Program-made: the position numbers and the translations under genes | Notes under the pieces: model-generated | What the model saw: the letters and a program-made list of their open reading frames with translations, nothing else | Database searches by the model: none | Told to the model about the DNA's origin: nothing | Shown here: piece by piece, positions 23,354-33,819 of the stretch | How the letters are laid out: each line of letters opens with the position of its first letter | Numbering within the stretch: the stretch's first letter is position 1 | Source: Bacteroidetes bacterium 43-93 | Lineage (GTDB): Bacteria; Bacteroidota; Bacteroidia; Chitinophagales; Chitinophagaceae | DNA: 64,000 nt | Direction of reading: 5' to 3' | Assembly: GCA_001897855.1 (NCBI GenBank) | Contig: MKUO01000018.1 | Coordinates: forward strand, 1 to 64,000

Positions 23354-24700
23354 TTGGGAAGTGCTTCCGACGGAGAAACGATATTCTTCAATATATTTTT
23401 ACAGGCCGCTCACGCGTTTTCAGCGTCAAACGCCACTATACTCATCATCATCATCCTTATTTTGCTGCTCTTCACTGCTATTACCGCAGGTGCAGAAACA
23501 GCATACTTTTCATTAACAGCTAAGGACATTAATTACCTGAAGCTAAAAGAGGAGGCAAGCGCACGCCAGGTATTACAATTGCTCGATCATCCAAAACTAT
23601 TGCTGGCTACAATACTGGTAGCTAACAACTTTATCAATATAGCCATTGTTATCACTACCAACCTGCTCATCAGCGGTATCTTACCGCAAAATGTCCCTTC
23701 CTGGGAGTCGTTTGTAGTGCAGGTATTAGCGGTAACATTTTTGCTCGTACTGTTTGGTGAGGTACTACCTAAGGTATACGCTACGCAAAACAATATGCGT
23801 ATGGCGCTCTTTTCCGCGCCTATACTGCAGGCAATGAACAAAATATTCCGCCCTATAAGCAATCTGCTGGTATCTTCCACTCATTATATAGAGGATAAAC
23901 TAGGGACCAAACCCGCCAATATCAGCAACGAAGATTTTGAACATGCAATAGAACTAACTGTAGGGCATAGCGCTACCCGCGAAGAGGTGAATATTTTTAA
24001 GGGCATCCTTAAGTTTGGCAATATCACCGCTCGCCAGGTTATGCGTACCCGTATGGATGTAAGTGGTGTTCCTTTTGAATCTACCTTCCCCCAGGTGCAG
24101 AAGATAGCTATAGAGGTGGGCTATTCACGTATGCCTGTGTATAAAGAAAACCTGGATAAGATCGCCGGCATCATTTATATCAAGGATTTTCTGCCCCATA
24201 CTGATGAAGATAATTTTGACTGGCATAAACTGATACGTCCGGCATACTTTGTACATGAAGGCAAGCTGATTGAGGATCTATTGAAAGAATTTCAGCAGAA
24301 GCGCATCCACTTTGCAATAGTAGTTGATGAGTTTGGCGGCACTTCGGGTATTATAACGCTCGAGGATATTATGGAAGAGATCATTGGCGATATCAGGGAT
24401 GAATTTGACGAAGACGATCTGCAATTCAAAAAGATAGACGATAACAACTATATATTGGAGGGCAAAACACTGATAAATGATGTTTGCAGGCTTATTGGCC
24501 AGCCATCCGATACGTTCGACGTTGTCCGCGGAGAAAGTGATTCACTTGCAGGCTTGATCCTGGAGATCTCCGGAAAATTCCCGGCGCTCAATGAAACTGT
24601 CAGCTATAAGCAGTACGACTTTACAGTATTGAATATAGATAAGATGCGTATCCAACGCGTGAAATTATCGATCAATAACCCCGACGAAGAGGAAGATTAA
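23354..24700 (+). CDS. gldE: GldE, gliding-associated CBS/DUF21 membrane protein (TTG start)
   Basis: A 448-residue protein with the CNNM/DUF21 transmembrane domain (about residues 25-200; four hydrophobic stretches and GAETAYFSLTAKDI), two CBS domains (about 220-345; RQVMRTRMDVSGVPFEST and FGGTSGIITLEDIMEEIIGDI) and the C-terminal CorC/HlyC domain (about 350-445). Relatives include Mg2+/Co2+ transporters. The gldE name rests on its place after mutY and ssb, the order known in Flavobacterium, where GldE is needed with GldD for gliding and type IX secretion. gldD does not follow here. The start is TTG at 23354; no in-frame ATG occurs before the membrane domain. Confidence 0.85.
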   Translation: MGSASDGETIFFNIFLQAAHAFSASNATILIIIILILLLFTAITAGAETAYFSLTAKDINYLKLKEEASARQVLQLLDHPKLLLATILVANNFINIAIVITTNLLISGILPQNVPSWESFVVQVLAVTFLLVLFGEVLPKVYATQNNMRMALFSAPILQAMNKIFRPISNLLVSSTHYIEDKLGTKPANISNEDFEHAIELTVGHSATREEVNIFKGILKFGNITARQVMRTRMDVSGVPFESTFPQVQKIAIEVGYSRMPVYKENLDKIAGIIYIKDFLPHTDEDNFDWHKLIRPAYFVHEGKLIEDLLKEFQQKRIHFAIVVDEFGGTSGIITLEDIMEEIIGDIRDEFDEDDLQFKKIDDNNYILEGKTLINDVCRLIGQPSDTFDVVRGESDSLAGLILEISGKFPALNETVSYKQYDFTVLNIDKMRIQRVKLSINNPDEEED

Positions 24701-25588
24701 CTAGTCGTGGGTAGCAATATCTACTAGTATTTGCATGAGTTGCTGTATCTCGTCTGCACGCTGGTCTTCACGTTTATAACGATAGCATAGCGCCAGTTCT
24801 TCCAGCATTTTATAGATCACCCGTTTAGATTGCAGCGGAGCGTAATAACTTTCATCCTTGCCTGCGTTTATCTTGCGCAGGTAAGACTCCACATCTTTTT
24901 GTGTGTAGATGGTACCGTTCAGCGGATCTATAAAAAACTGCACTTGCTGCACTACATCATCATCGTCTTTATAAAAATGATGCAGCGTATCGATGTACGC
25001 AAATACAAACTGGCGAGGTATATCAACGGCAAATATGGGAATATCAAGCAACTCGCAAAGCGCCAGGTATAGTACGCCTAATGAGTAAGAATTGCCCTGC
25101 TTACTTTCCAGCACCTGGTTGATGAAGAAAAATTTAGGCTCACGTTCCGTTAGTTCGTGCCCCTGCAGCTTGTAGTAATTATATAGTATACTGTTAAATA
25201 CATTTACCTGTTCCAGAGGAGTCAGGTAATTATTCAGCTCCAGCCATATATTCCGTCTTATCTGGTCAAACTGGCTGAGGATAGATCCTATATTAAGGTC
25301 GGGAAATTGATATTTGGCAACCAGTATTGCACCGCGCAATATTTCCGGGTTTCGCGATTGGCTCCATTCCAGCAGCTCTTGTTGCAGATCCTGGAAATGT
25401 ACCCGATGGATCAAGGTTTCGATACGTTCCTGTACCGATTCATCCACTGTTACTTCCCATAGCTTTTCCAGGTTTGGTATGATCTCTTTGCCGTAATGCA
25501 CCAGCTTATCGGCTACGGTATCATATACCTCATCATCCGGGTCATCTATCAAGGTCAGCAACGCCGCTATCTCCTTACTAGGCTGCAT
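24701..25588 (-). CDS. SirB1-like transglutaminase-fold protein
   Basis: A 295-residue protein with HEAT-like helices in the first 80 residues and a SirB1_N/transglutaminase-like core (about 105-225): EQVNVFNSILYNYY, FFINQVLESKQGNSYSLGVLYLALCELLDIP and VDIPRQFVFAY. The C-terminal 60 residues are helical. In this branch the usual transglutaminase Cys position is Ser (GNSYSLG), so enzymatic activity is doubtful. It starts 37 bp after the topA stop on the same strand and is probably cotranscribed with it. Its stop abuts the gldE stop with no base between. Function unknown. Confidence 0.82.
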   Translation of the reverse strand: MQPSKEIAALLTLIDDPDDEVYDTVADKLVHYGKEIIPNLEKLWEVTVDESVQERIETLIHRVHFQDLQQELLEWSQSRNPEILRGAILVAKYQFPDLNIGSILSQFDQIRRNIWLELNNYLTPLEQVNVFNSILYNYYKLQGHELTEREPKFFFINQVLESKQGNSYSLGVLYLALCELLDIPIFAVDIPRQFVFAYIDTLHHFYKDDDDVVQQVQFFIDPLNGTIYTQKDVESYLRKINAGKDESYYAPLQSKRVIYKMLEELALCYRYKREDQRADEIQQLMQILVDIATHD

Positions 25589-25625
25589 TTGTTTGTCTAT
25601 TCTCTACCCTTAAGTTACGCCAATT

Positions 25626-27971
25626 TTATGATTTAGCCCTTTTGCCTCTGGCTGTTTTTTTAGGAGGATTTGCTTTTATCTCTTCAATAATAGCTTTCAC
25701 CTCTTCTATTGTAAGATCGGCGGCCGTTTCCAGTTTGTCTTTAGGGATCTTATAATTACGCAGGCCTTGTTTTATATAAGGTCCGTAGGGCCCTTTCAGT
25801 ATTTTGATCTTTTCTTTCTCAAATATCTTAATAGTACTTTCAGCGGCTGCCTTCCTCTTTTCTTCTATCAGCGGCGCTACTTCTTCCAGCTCTACAGTAT
25901 AAGGATCCATCTCCTTCTTCAGCGAGTAAAACTTACTGTCGTGCTGAGCATAAGGTCCAAAACGGCCTATATTAACTACAACGTCCGTTCCTTCAAACAG
26001 TCCCAGGTTCCTTGGTAGTTTAAAGAGTTCCATTGCCTCGTCAAGGGTAATGGTTTCTATACTCTGATTAGGACGCAGTTTCGCAAAGCGCGGTTTTTCT
26101 TCGTCTTCGGTACTACCTATCTGTACCATCGGGCCAAAACGCCCCAGGCGCGCCACTACAGGCTTGCCGCTGGCAGGATCTACACCCAGTTCATGCTCTC
26201 CTTTAGCTCTGCCTGCATGCTCCATAGTGTGCTCTACACTCTGGTGAAACGGCTTGTAAAAATCGCCGATCATCTTATTCCACTTCTGCTTACCGCCTGC
26301 TATCTCGTCAAACTCCTCCTCTATCTTAGCGGTAAAGCTATAATCCATTATTTTATCAAAGTGCTCACTCAGAAAGTCTGTCACCACCATACCAAGGTCG
26401 GTAGGAAACAGTTTATTCTTTTCTGCACCTGTATTTTCGCTTTCTTTTACTTCTGTTATTTCGTTATTCTTCAGGCTTAATACTTCATATTCCCGCCTTA
26501 CGCCTTCTTTATCGCGTTTTTCTACGTATCCACGTTGCTGTATAGTACTGATGGTTGGTGCATAAGTAGACGGACGCCCTATACCCATTTCCTCTAGTTT
26601 CTTTACAAGTGAGGCTTCCGTATATCTTGGCGCTGGCCTTGTAAAGCGTTCCGTAGCTTTCATCTCTATAAGATCCAGCACCTGGCCTACGGTTAGTGGT
26701 GGCAACATACCCTCATTTTCTTCTTCACCATCTTCTTCATCACGGCCCTCGGTATATACTTTCAGGAAGCCATCAAAACGAAGCACCTCTCCGGTTGCCG
26801 TCAACGGATCAGGCTGAGAGGAAACACCGATTTTAGCTATCGTGCGCTCCAACTGCGCATCAGCCATCTGGCTGGCCATGGTACGTTTCCATATCAGGTC
26901 ATACAGGCGCTGTGTATCTGCATCGCCTATAGATGCGGTAGTCATATCTGTCGGGCGTATGGCCTCGTGCGCTTCCTGGGCAGACTCGTTCTTATTTTGA
27001 AATTTCCTTTGCTGATAATATTTATCGCCGTACTGTTCTGCAACTGCTTTATATATATTCTCGTTTGCCGTTTCAGATAAGTTTACCGAGTCGGTACGCA
27101 TATAGGTAATATGCCCGTTCTCGTAGAGCTTCTGTGCCAGCAACATGGTTTTAGATACTGAGTACCCCAGTTTTCGGCTCGCCTCCTGCTGAAGCGTAGA
27201 TGTAGTAAACGGCGCTGCAGGGGATTTTTTTGCCGGTTTTACCTGTATGTCATTTACCGTATAGGTAGCATTGATACAACGCTGCAGGTATGTTTTAGCT
27301 GTAGCGCTACCCTTCATTTTATCAGGGCCTTCAGCCTTGAAGTTTACTTTCTTATTATTGGTATCAGGCGCATTAAAGAAAGCTTCTACTTTAAAGCTAC
27401 TTTCCGCCTTGAACTTGGTTATTTCCCTCTCCCTTTCTACGATTACCCTCACTGCTACAGATTGCACACGCCCTGCAGACAGGTTATTACGCATGCTCAT
27501 CTTGCGCCAAAGGATGGGCGATATTTCAAAGCCCACAATTCGGTCCAGTATCCTGCGTGCCTGCTGTGCATTCACCAGGTTCATATCTACCGTACGAGGT
27601 TTTTCTACTGCTTTTTTTATTGCTGGCTTGGTGATCTCGTGGAATACAATACGCTTGGTGGTTGCCGGGTCCAGGTCTAGCACCTCGCACAAATGCCAGG
27701 ATATAGCCTCTCCTTCCCGGTCCTCATCCGTTGCCAACCACACATCGTCTGCTTTCTTCGCCAGGGATTTCAGTTCCTTTACAACCTTCTGCTTATCTTC
27801 TGATACTACATATTTGGGTTTAAAGTCATTGTTTACATCAATTCCCATATCCTCCTTCTCCAGGTCTCGAATATGGCCATAGCACGATTTTACCTCAAAA
27901 TCACTACCCAATATCTTTTCAATCGTTTTAGCCTTTGCGGGAGACTCAACAATCAGCAGGTTTTTCGCCAT
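25626..27971 (-). CDS. topA: DNA topoisomerase I (type IA)
   Basis: A 781-residue type IA topoisomerase relaxing negative supercoils. The Toprim motif is DEDREGE (82-88) with the Lys in ESPAKAKTIEKIL; the catalytic tyrosine is Tyr290 in ITYMRTDSVNLS. After the core, instead of zinc fingers, the C-terminus has three Toprim C-repeat units (RLGRFGPMVQIG, NIGRFGPYAQH, KGPYGPYIKQG) and a Lys-rich end, as is common in Bacteroidota. No convincing promoter was found upstream. The SirB1-like gene follows. Confidence 0.97.
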   Translation of the reverse strand: MAKNLLIVESPAKAKTIEKILGSDFEVKSCYGHIRDLEKEDMGIDVNNDFKPKYVVSEDKQKVVKELKSLAKKADDVWLATDEDREGEAISWHLCEVLDLDPATTKRIVFHEITKPAIKKAVEKPRTVDMNLVNAQQARRILDRIVGFEISPILWRKMSMRNNLSAGRVQSVAVRVIVEREREITKFKAESSFKVEAFFNAPDTNNKKVNFKAEGPDKMKGSATAKTYLQRCINATYTVNDIQVKPAKKSPAAPFTTSTLQQEASRKLGYSVSKTMLLAQKLYENGHITYMRTDSVNLSETANENIYKAVAEQYGDKYYQQRKFQNKNESAQEAHEAIRPTDMTTASIGDADTQRLYDLIWKRTMASQMADAQLERTIAKIGVSSQPDPLTATGEVLRFDGFLKVYTEGRDEEDGEEENEGMLPPLTVGQVLDLIEMKATERFTRPAPRYTEASLVKKLEEMGIGRPSTYAPTISTIQQRGYVEKRDKEGVRREYEVLSLKNNEITEVKESENTGAEKNKLFPTDLGMVVTDFLSEHFDKIMDYSFTAKIEEEFDEIAGGKQKWNKMIGDFYKPFHQSVEHTMEHAGRAKGEHELGVDPASGKPVVARLGRFGPMVQIGSTEDEEKPRFAKLRPNQSIETITLDEAMELFKLPRNLGLFEGTDVVVNIGRFGPYAQHDSKFYSLKKEMDPYTVELEEVAPLIEEKRKAAAESTIKIFEKEKIKILKGPYGPYIKQGLRNYKIPKDKLETAADLTIEEVKAIIEEIKANPPKKTARGKRAKS

Positions 27972-28064
27972 TCTCTATAAAACTTTTCTCTAATAAGACA
28001 ATACATTTTGCCCGACGCTGCTTTTTCGGGCGTTGCAATAATAAACTATTGTTTCCAAAAAAAT

Positions 28065-28094
28065 AAAAAGGGTAACAGAATTGTTACCCTTTTT
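28065..28094 (-). terminator. terminator of the type IX cargo gene
   Basis: Stem AAAAAGGGTAAC (28065-28076) with GTTACCCTTTTT (28083-28094), loop AGAATT, 20 bp past the stop at 28114. The tail on the minus strand continues TATTTTTTT. Confidence 0.9.
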
Positions 28095-28113
28095 ACATTA
28101 TAAATATTATTTA

Positions 28114-29463
28114 TTAATGTGCAACTACGAAGCGATTTGTAGTACGCTCGCCGTTTGCTTCTACAGTGTAGAAGTACAAGCCATTAGCAAGGTTAGCTGT
28201 AGAGAATGTCACCTTTCCTGTAGTAACATTACCTGCATTTTGAGTAGCTATTACTTGTCCTACAGTGTTCATAATGCTAACATTTGTGTTTGCTGCTTCT
28301 TTCAGACCGAAAGTAATTGTGATCTCAGAAGTAGCAGGGTTTGGATATGCCCGTGATGCGAAAAGGTTAGTATTGAACTTAGTAACTGTCAGCGGAGGAC
28401 AAGAAGTACAAATTACATGCACATCCCATGAACTTTGATAGTGATCTTTACTGTAAGCAACAGATGGTATTAAGATATTATGGCCTTTATAAACAAAGGA
28501 ACTTGTATCCTGATACCTGCTTTGATCAGTAGCTACCAGTCCGCATTGATAAGAATTACCACTTTGTGCAGGAGCGTCATCATTACCGGTTAAATCATAT
28601 GCAAATCCATGCAATACATTAGCATTTGCTAAAGGAGTATTAAGCGGGTATTTATTTGCAGGTACAAAAGAAACATAACCAATTACTTTTCTTCCAGCAG
28701 GTACATTCATACCGCCGTTAGGCAATTCAATACCATTCAAAAACAAGTTGAGGAAACCATTGGTATTGGTATCAGCGATCATAGCTGCATCTAACTTGTA
28801 ACCTAACCTGATAATTTTAGTAGCATCAACTGAATCCGATATTTTGCTGGTAGCAGTATCGTACATTGCTGAAGCAAAAGACAAACCGCTTGCTGTAAAT
28901 GTCAGTTCATAGATACCTTTTGTTGATGTATCACCAGTCTGCAGGATAGATACATAAATAGAGTCATTTAAAGTAGAGTTATCGCCCCTCTCATATGTAA
29001 GCGGGAACCTAACGCTATCAACTTTATAAGAATGGTCTTTAAATACACGGAAATCAGGCAAAAACTGAGTGTTAGATACGTAACCGGCTTTTGTGTGCAG
29101 ATTAATATCACCACCAAAGTACACGCTGTCAGTAGGATCAAAAGACATGCCCATACCATGCATATAAACATGATAAGGAGGAGTTGTGCTGATATTGCTA
29201 TCAGGCGCGATGTTAAAATAATAAAACTTAGAGCTACCGTTAATACTCATCAGGTCAGCATAGTCAAACCATGAAGATTGTGTAGCCGTTCCTTTATTAG
29301 CAGACGATTCAGCTAGTTTAGCAGCCTTAATTTCAGAAATAGGGATATTAGACAAAGTGCCCTTAGGACCTTCCAAACCCTTCGTGAAAACAACACTCTG
29401 CGTTTGTGCAAAAGCAGGTGCCGTGCATACTGCCGCAGAAAGAAGTAAAAATAATTTTTTCAT
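28114..29463 (-). CDS. secreted protein with type IX (Por) C-terminal sorting domain
   Basis: A 449-residue protein with a signal peptide (MKKLFLLLSAAVCTAPAFAQ) and a type A T9SS sorting domain over the last 80 residues: AYPNPATSEITITFGLKE, VSIMNTVGQVIATQNAG, LANGLYFYTVEANGE, ending TNRFVVAH. The middle (about 25-360) is Asp/Ser/Thr/Tyr-rich with no catalytic motif I know; a CxxC pair (VICTSCPP) precedes the sorting domain. It should be exported by T9SS and attached to the surface or released. An AT-rich region upstream probably holds its promoter. Confidence 0.88.
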   Translation of the reverse strand: MKKLFLLLSAAVCTAPAFAQTQSVVFTKGLEGPKGTLSNIPISEIKAAKLAESSANKGTATQSSWFDYADLMSINGSSKFYYFNIAPDSNISTTPPYHVYMHGMGMSFDPTDSVYFGGDINLHTKAGYVSNTQFLPDFRVFKDHSYKVDSVRFPLTYERGDNSTLNDSIYVSILQTGDTSTKGIYELTFTASGLSFASAMYDTATSKISDSVDATKIIRLGYKLDAAMIADTNTNGFLNLFLNGIELPNGGMNVPAGRKVIGYVSFVPANKYPLNTPLANANVLHGFAYDLTGNDDAPAQSGNSYQCGLVATDQSRYQDTSSFVYKGHNILIPSVAYSKDHYQSSWDVHVICTSCPPLTVTKFNTNLFASRAYPNPATSEITITFGLKEAANTNVSIMNTVGQVIATQNAGNVTTGKVTFSTANLANGLYFYTVEANGERTTNRFVVAH

Positions 29464-29649
29464 TGCAACGTTTTTTTTAATAAGAGTTGTAAAAATAATT
29501 AAAACTTAATTAAAACCTTTCAAAAATTTTGCCAAATACGGGCTTTTTGTGGTTAATCACGTTTTTTATACACTGTTATGACACAATAAAAATATTGTTC
29601 CAATTTCATGACATATATCATGCGATTTCTTTGAATGACAAATGCCGTC

Positions 29650-29657
29650 TATTTTTG
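29650..29657 (+). promoter_or_regulatory. -7 box of proline dehydrogenase gene
   Basis: TATTTTTG followed by CAC, 16 nt before the ATG at 29674. TTTG at 29630-29633 is only 16 nt upstream, short of the usual 19, so the -33 assignment is uncertain. Confidence 0.6.
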
Positions 29658-29673
29658 CACGTCAATATATATT

Positions 29674-30852
29674 ATGGTCCCGGAGTTCGATAATACAGAG
29701 ATCGCGTTTAAATACAGAACCAATAGTGAATTAAAACGAGCCCAGTTTTTATTTTCTTCTATGAGTTCCCCTACCCTTACAAGCCTGGGAATGGGTATTA
29801 CCAAATGGGCCATCAACTGGGGGCTCCCCATAAAAGGCATCATTAAATCCACGCTCTTCAGCCAGTTTTGTGGCGGAGAAACGATGGAGGAAGCATCGCA
29901 TACTGCCAACCGCCTTGCACCCTATCATGTGGGTGTAATAATGGATTATGGGGTTGAAGGTAAAGAGGGAGAAGCCGAATTTGATAAAGCGGTGCCCGAA
30001 TTTGTGAAAGCCATAAAATATGCTGCATCACAAAAAAACATTCCGTTTGTTAGCATTAAGGTTACCGGGTTTGCCCGTTTTGCCCTAATGGAAAAAATAC
30101 ATGCAACCCAGCAACTCACTGATGCTGAAAAACAGGAATGGGAACGGGTAGCAAAAAGAATAAGGGAAATAGGCAAGGCTGCCCACGATAATAATGTAAT
30201 GCTGCTGATAGATGCAGAAGAAACCTGGATACAGGAGGCAGTAAATATACTGGCAGACGAGCTGATGGAACAATATAATAAACAAAAAGCTATCATTTTC
30301 AATACGTTCCAGATGTATTGCCACGGTACACTACCTTATCTCAAATCAGCTTTTGCGACGTCGGTAGAAAAAGGTTATATATTGGGTGCTAAGCTGGTTC
30401 GTGGTGCGTATATGGAGAAAGAACGTAAACGCGCAGAAGAAATGGGCTACCCGTCACCAATACAGCCGGACAAAGCAAGTACAGACCGCGACTATGATGC
30501 AGGTGTGCATTTTTGTCTTGAACATTTGGATAAGCTGTCTCTTTTTATTGGCACTCACAACGAAAAAAGCTGCCTGCTTGCTGCTAAATACATGGAAGAT
30601 CATAATATTCCCCATAACACACCAAGGGTTTATTTTTCCCAATTGTATGGCATGAGCGATAACATATCCTTTAACCTGGCAAACGCAGGATATAATGTGG
30701 CCAAATACCTGCCTTACGGACCGGTGAAAGATGTGATACCCTACCTGATGAGGCGCGCCCAGGAAAATACGTCCGTAGCAGGACAAACAGGCCGCGAACT
30801 GGGTCTCATCAATAAAGAATTAAAACGCCGCAAAGAAGCAGCGTCCAGGTAA
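29674..30852 (+). CDS. proline dehydrogenase
   Basis: A 392-residue FAD-dependent proline dehydrogenase (TIM barrel), oxidising L-proline to pyrroline-5-carboxylate. Key blocks are VSIKVTGFARF (FAD/proline site), MLLIDAEETWIQ, FNTFQMYCHGTLPYL, GAKLVRGAYMEKER, FIGTHNEKS, VYFSQLYGMSDN and YLPYGPVKDVIPYLMRRAQEN. It is the monofunctional form; no P5C dehydrogenase is adjacent. The ATG at 29674 is chosen because the -7 box lies just upstream of it, so in-frame codons before that are outside the transcript. Followed by a bidirectional terminator. Confidence 0.94.
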   Translation: MVPEFDNTEIAFKYRTNSELKRAQFLFSSMSSPTLTSLGMGITKWAINWGLPIKGIIKSTLFSQFCGGETMEEASHTANRLAPYHVGVIMDYGVEGKEGEAEFDKAVPEFVKAIKYAASQKNIPFVSIKVTGFARFALMEKIHATQQLTDAEKQEWERVAKRIREIGKAAHDNNVMLLIDAEETWIQEAVNILADELMEQYNKQKAIIFNTFQMYCHGTLPYLKSAFATSVEKGYILGAKLVRGAYMEKERKRAEEMGYPSPIQPDKASTDRDYDAGVHFCLEHLDKLSLFIGTHNEKSCLLAAKYMEDHNIPHNTPRVYFSQLYGMSDNISFNLANAGYNVAKYLPYGPVKDVIPYLMRRAQENTSVAGQTGRELGLINKELKRRKEAASR

Positions 30853-30867
30853 TATTCATTACACAAT

Positions 30868-30898
30868 AAAAAAGGGCTGTGAATCACAGCCCTTTTTT
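30868..30898. terminator. bidirectional terminator
   Basis: Perfect stem AAAAAAGGGCTGTG (30868-30881) with CACAGCCCTTTTTT (30885-30898), loop AAT. It serves the proline dehydrogenase gene and the convergent ftsB-like gene, overlapping the last bases of the latter. Confidence 0.9.
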
Positions 30899-31181
30899 AT
30901 TTTTCTATAATGTAAACATCTTCATTATCCCGCTTCAAATGGTATTGCTCTCGGGCATATTGCTCCAGCTTCTGCGGATTACCTGTGATCTCTTCCTGTT
31001 CCTTCTCCATTCTCGCTATTTCACCGTTCAGGTAAGCAATATGGTCTTTGGTACTCTGTAGTTCCTGCCTTCGCTCTTTCATAGAGATGATGTCGTTCTG
31101 ATCGAAGAATAGCATCCAGAGGGCAAACGCCACTCCTGTAAGCACAAACTTGTTGGCGACAATATGCAATACCTTTTTCAT
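30897..31181 (-). CDS. FtsB/DivIC-type septum formation protein
   Basis: A 94-residue bitopic protein: short cytoplasmic start, a membrane helix (about 11-27, FVLTGVAFALWMLFF), a coiled coil (about 35-68, KERRQELQSTKDHIAYLNGE) and the conserved EQYAREQYHLKRDNEDVYII end typical of FtsB/DivIC. It should join FtsL and FtsQ at the division site. It follows eno by 28 bp in the same operon, the eno-ftsB order also known from E. coli relatives. Confidence 0.9.
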   Translation of the reverse strand: MKKVLHIVANKFVLTGVAFALWMLFFDQNDIISMKERRQELQSTKDHIAYLNGEIARMEKEQEEITGNPQKLEQYAREQYHLKRDNEDVYIIEK

Positions 31182-31209
31182 CCGCTATCTGTTATTGCTA
31201 AATTATAGC

Positions 31210-32511
<1,302 letters not shown>

Positions 32512-32523
32512 CTATTTCGGGTG

Positions 32524-32531
32524 CAAAGATA
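32524..32531 (-). promoter_or_regulatory. -7 box of the eno operon
   Basis: TATCTTTG followed by CAC on the minus strand, 24 nt before the eno ATG. No TTTG at the 19-nt position. Confidence 0.6.
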
Positions 32532-32562
32532 ATTGGCAGAAAGCGATTTTTAATACGAAATA

Positions 32563-32589
32563 GAAAAGCCGCCCATCAAAGGGCGGCTT
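32563..32589 (-). terminator. terminator of mnmA
   Basis: Stem AAGCCGCCC (32566-32574) with GGGCGGCTT (32581-32589), loop ATCAAA; the minus-strand tail is TTTTCTA. Lies 25 bp after the mnmA stop. Confidence 0.85.
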
Positions 32590-32613
32590 ATATAACATTT
32601 TAAACAAATACTA

Positions 32614-33714
32614 TTAGTTCAATCCTCTCCTGATGATACCACCTGCTATTACATCATCACCTTCATAAAATACCGCTGATTGGCCGGGAGCAATACTATT
32701 TACCATATGGTCGAACTTTACACGCACCATGCCCTCTTCATCATTATATAAAATGCTTTCAGCGCCTGCATCTTTATAGCGTATTTTGGTTGTAGACACC
32801 ATACCGTCGGTTATTGACGGATATTTGATCATATTCAGCCCGCCCACAATCATTTCACTTTGTTGCAATTCATCAGCTTCACCTAATACCACAGTATTGG
32901 TTTCAGGTATGATCTTCGTTACAAACACCGGTTTGCCTAGAGCAATGTCTAATCCACGGCGCTGGCCGATGGTATAGAAAGGATATCCTTTATGCTTGCC
33001 TACTACGCTGCCATCTGCCAGTACAAAATCACCGCCATCTACCCGTTCTTCCAGCCCGGCAACATTACGTTTCAGGAAACCGCGGTAATCATTATCCGGC
33101 ACAAAGCATATTTCATAGCTTTCCGCTTTTTTAGACAAGGCTTCGTAACCCAGATCGTACGCTATCTGGCGTACTTCTGTTTTCAGGTAGCCACCCAGTG
33201 GATATAAACTGCGGCTCAGGCAATCTTGCCCCAATCCCCAAAGTACATAACTCTGGTCTTTAGTTAGGTCTTTAGCTTTAGACAGTACAAAACGGCTATT
33301 TTCTTCGCGCACCTTTACATAGTGCCCGGTGGCTATATAATCACAGCCCAGCGCATTGGCACGCTTCAGCAGGGCCGACCATTTGATATGTGTATTACAA
33401 AGCACACATGGATTAGGCGTGCGGCCCGCCATATACTCCTCTACGAAATTGTTGATCACATAATCGCCAAACTCCTCGCGTATATCCAGTACATAGTGGG
33501 GGAAACCATGATCCACCGCTGCCTGGCGTGCATCATTAAAAGAGTCCAGGTTACAACAACCTGTTTCCTTTTTGCCGCCACCGGATGTTGCATAGTCCCA
33601 TGTCTTCATGGTAATGCCTACCACTTCATACCCCTGGTTGTGCAGCATCAGCGCGGTTACGGTACTATCTATACCGCCGCTCATTGCCACCAATACCTTA
33701 CCATTTCTGCTCAT
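32614..33714 (-). CDS. mnmA: tRNA-specific 2-thiouridylase MnmA
   Basis: A 366-residue enzyme thiolating U34 of tRNA Glu, Gln and Lys. The PP-loop is AMSGGIDSTVTA near the N-terminus; the two catalytic cysteines lie in TPNPCVLCNTHIKW and SYEICFVPD; GHYVKV and DQSYVLWGL are further family blocks, and the C-terminal half is the usual beta-barrel. The start at 33714 must be right because the PP-loop strand begins at residue 7. The -7 box TACCTTTG ends only 7 nt before this ATG, implying a leaderless or nearly leaderless mRNA. Divergent from aroB. Confidence 0.96.
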   Translation of the reverse strand: MSRNGKVLVAMSGGIDSTVTALMLHNQGYEVVGITMKTWDYATSGGGKKETGCCNLDSFNDARQAAVDHGFPHYVLDIREEFGDYVINNFVEEYMAGRTPNPCVLCNTHIKWSALLKRANALGCDYIATGHYVKVREENSRFVLSKAKDLTKDQSYVLWGLGQDCLSRSLYPLGGYLKTEVRQIAYDLGYEALSKKAESYEICFVPDNDYRGFLKRNVAGLEERVDGGDFVLADGSVVGKHKGYPFYTIGQRRGLDIALGKPVFVTKIIPETNTVVLGEADELQQSEMIVGGLNMIKYPSITDGMVSTTKIRYKDAGAESILYNDEEGMVRVKFDHMVNSIAPGQSAVFYEGDDVIAGGIIRRGLN

Positions 33715-33721
33715 AAGTGTG

Positions 33722-33729
33722 CAAAGGTA
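33722..33729 (-). promoter_or_regulatory. -7 box of mnmA, almost touching the ATG
   Basis: TACCTTTG on the minus strand; only CACACTT separates it from the mnmA ATG. Predicts a 5' leader of about 0-4 nt. Confidence 0.55.
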
Positions 33730-33802
33730 CGAATAAGCTAAAAAGTGCCCTTATCCGGCTAATAGATATTGCATTGTTGCTTATTATTTAAGTTGATAGG
33801 CT

Positions 33803-33810
33803 TAATTTTG
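33803..33810 (+). promoter_or_regulatory. -7 box of the aroBAC operon
   Basis: TAATTTTG followed by nine bases and the aroB ATG at 33820. Matches TAnnTTTG and predicts a leader of only a few nucleotides. Confidence 0.55.
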
Positions 33811-33819
33811 ACTACTGAG

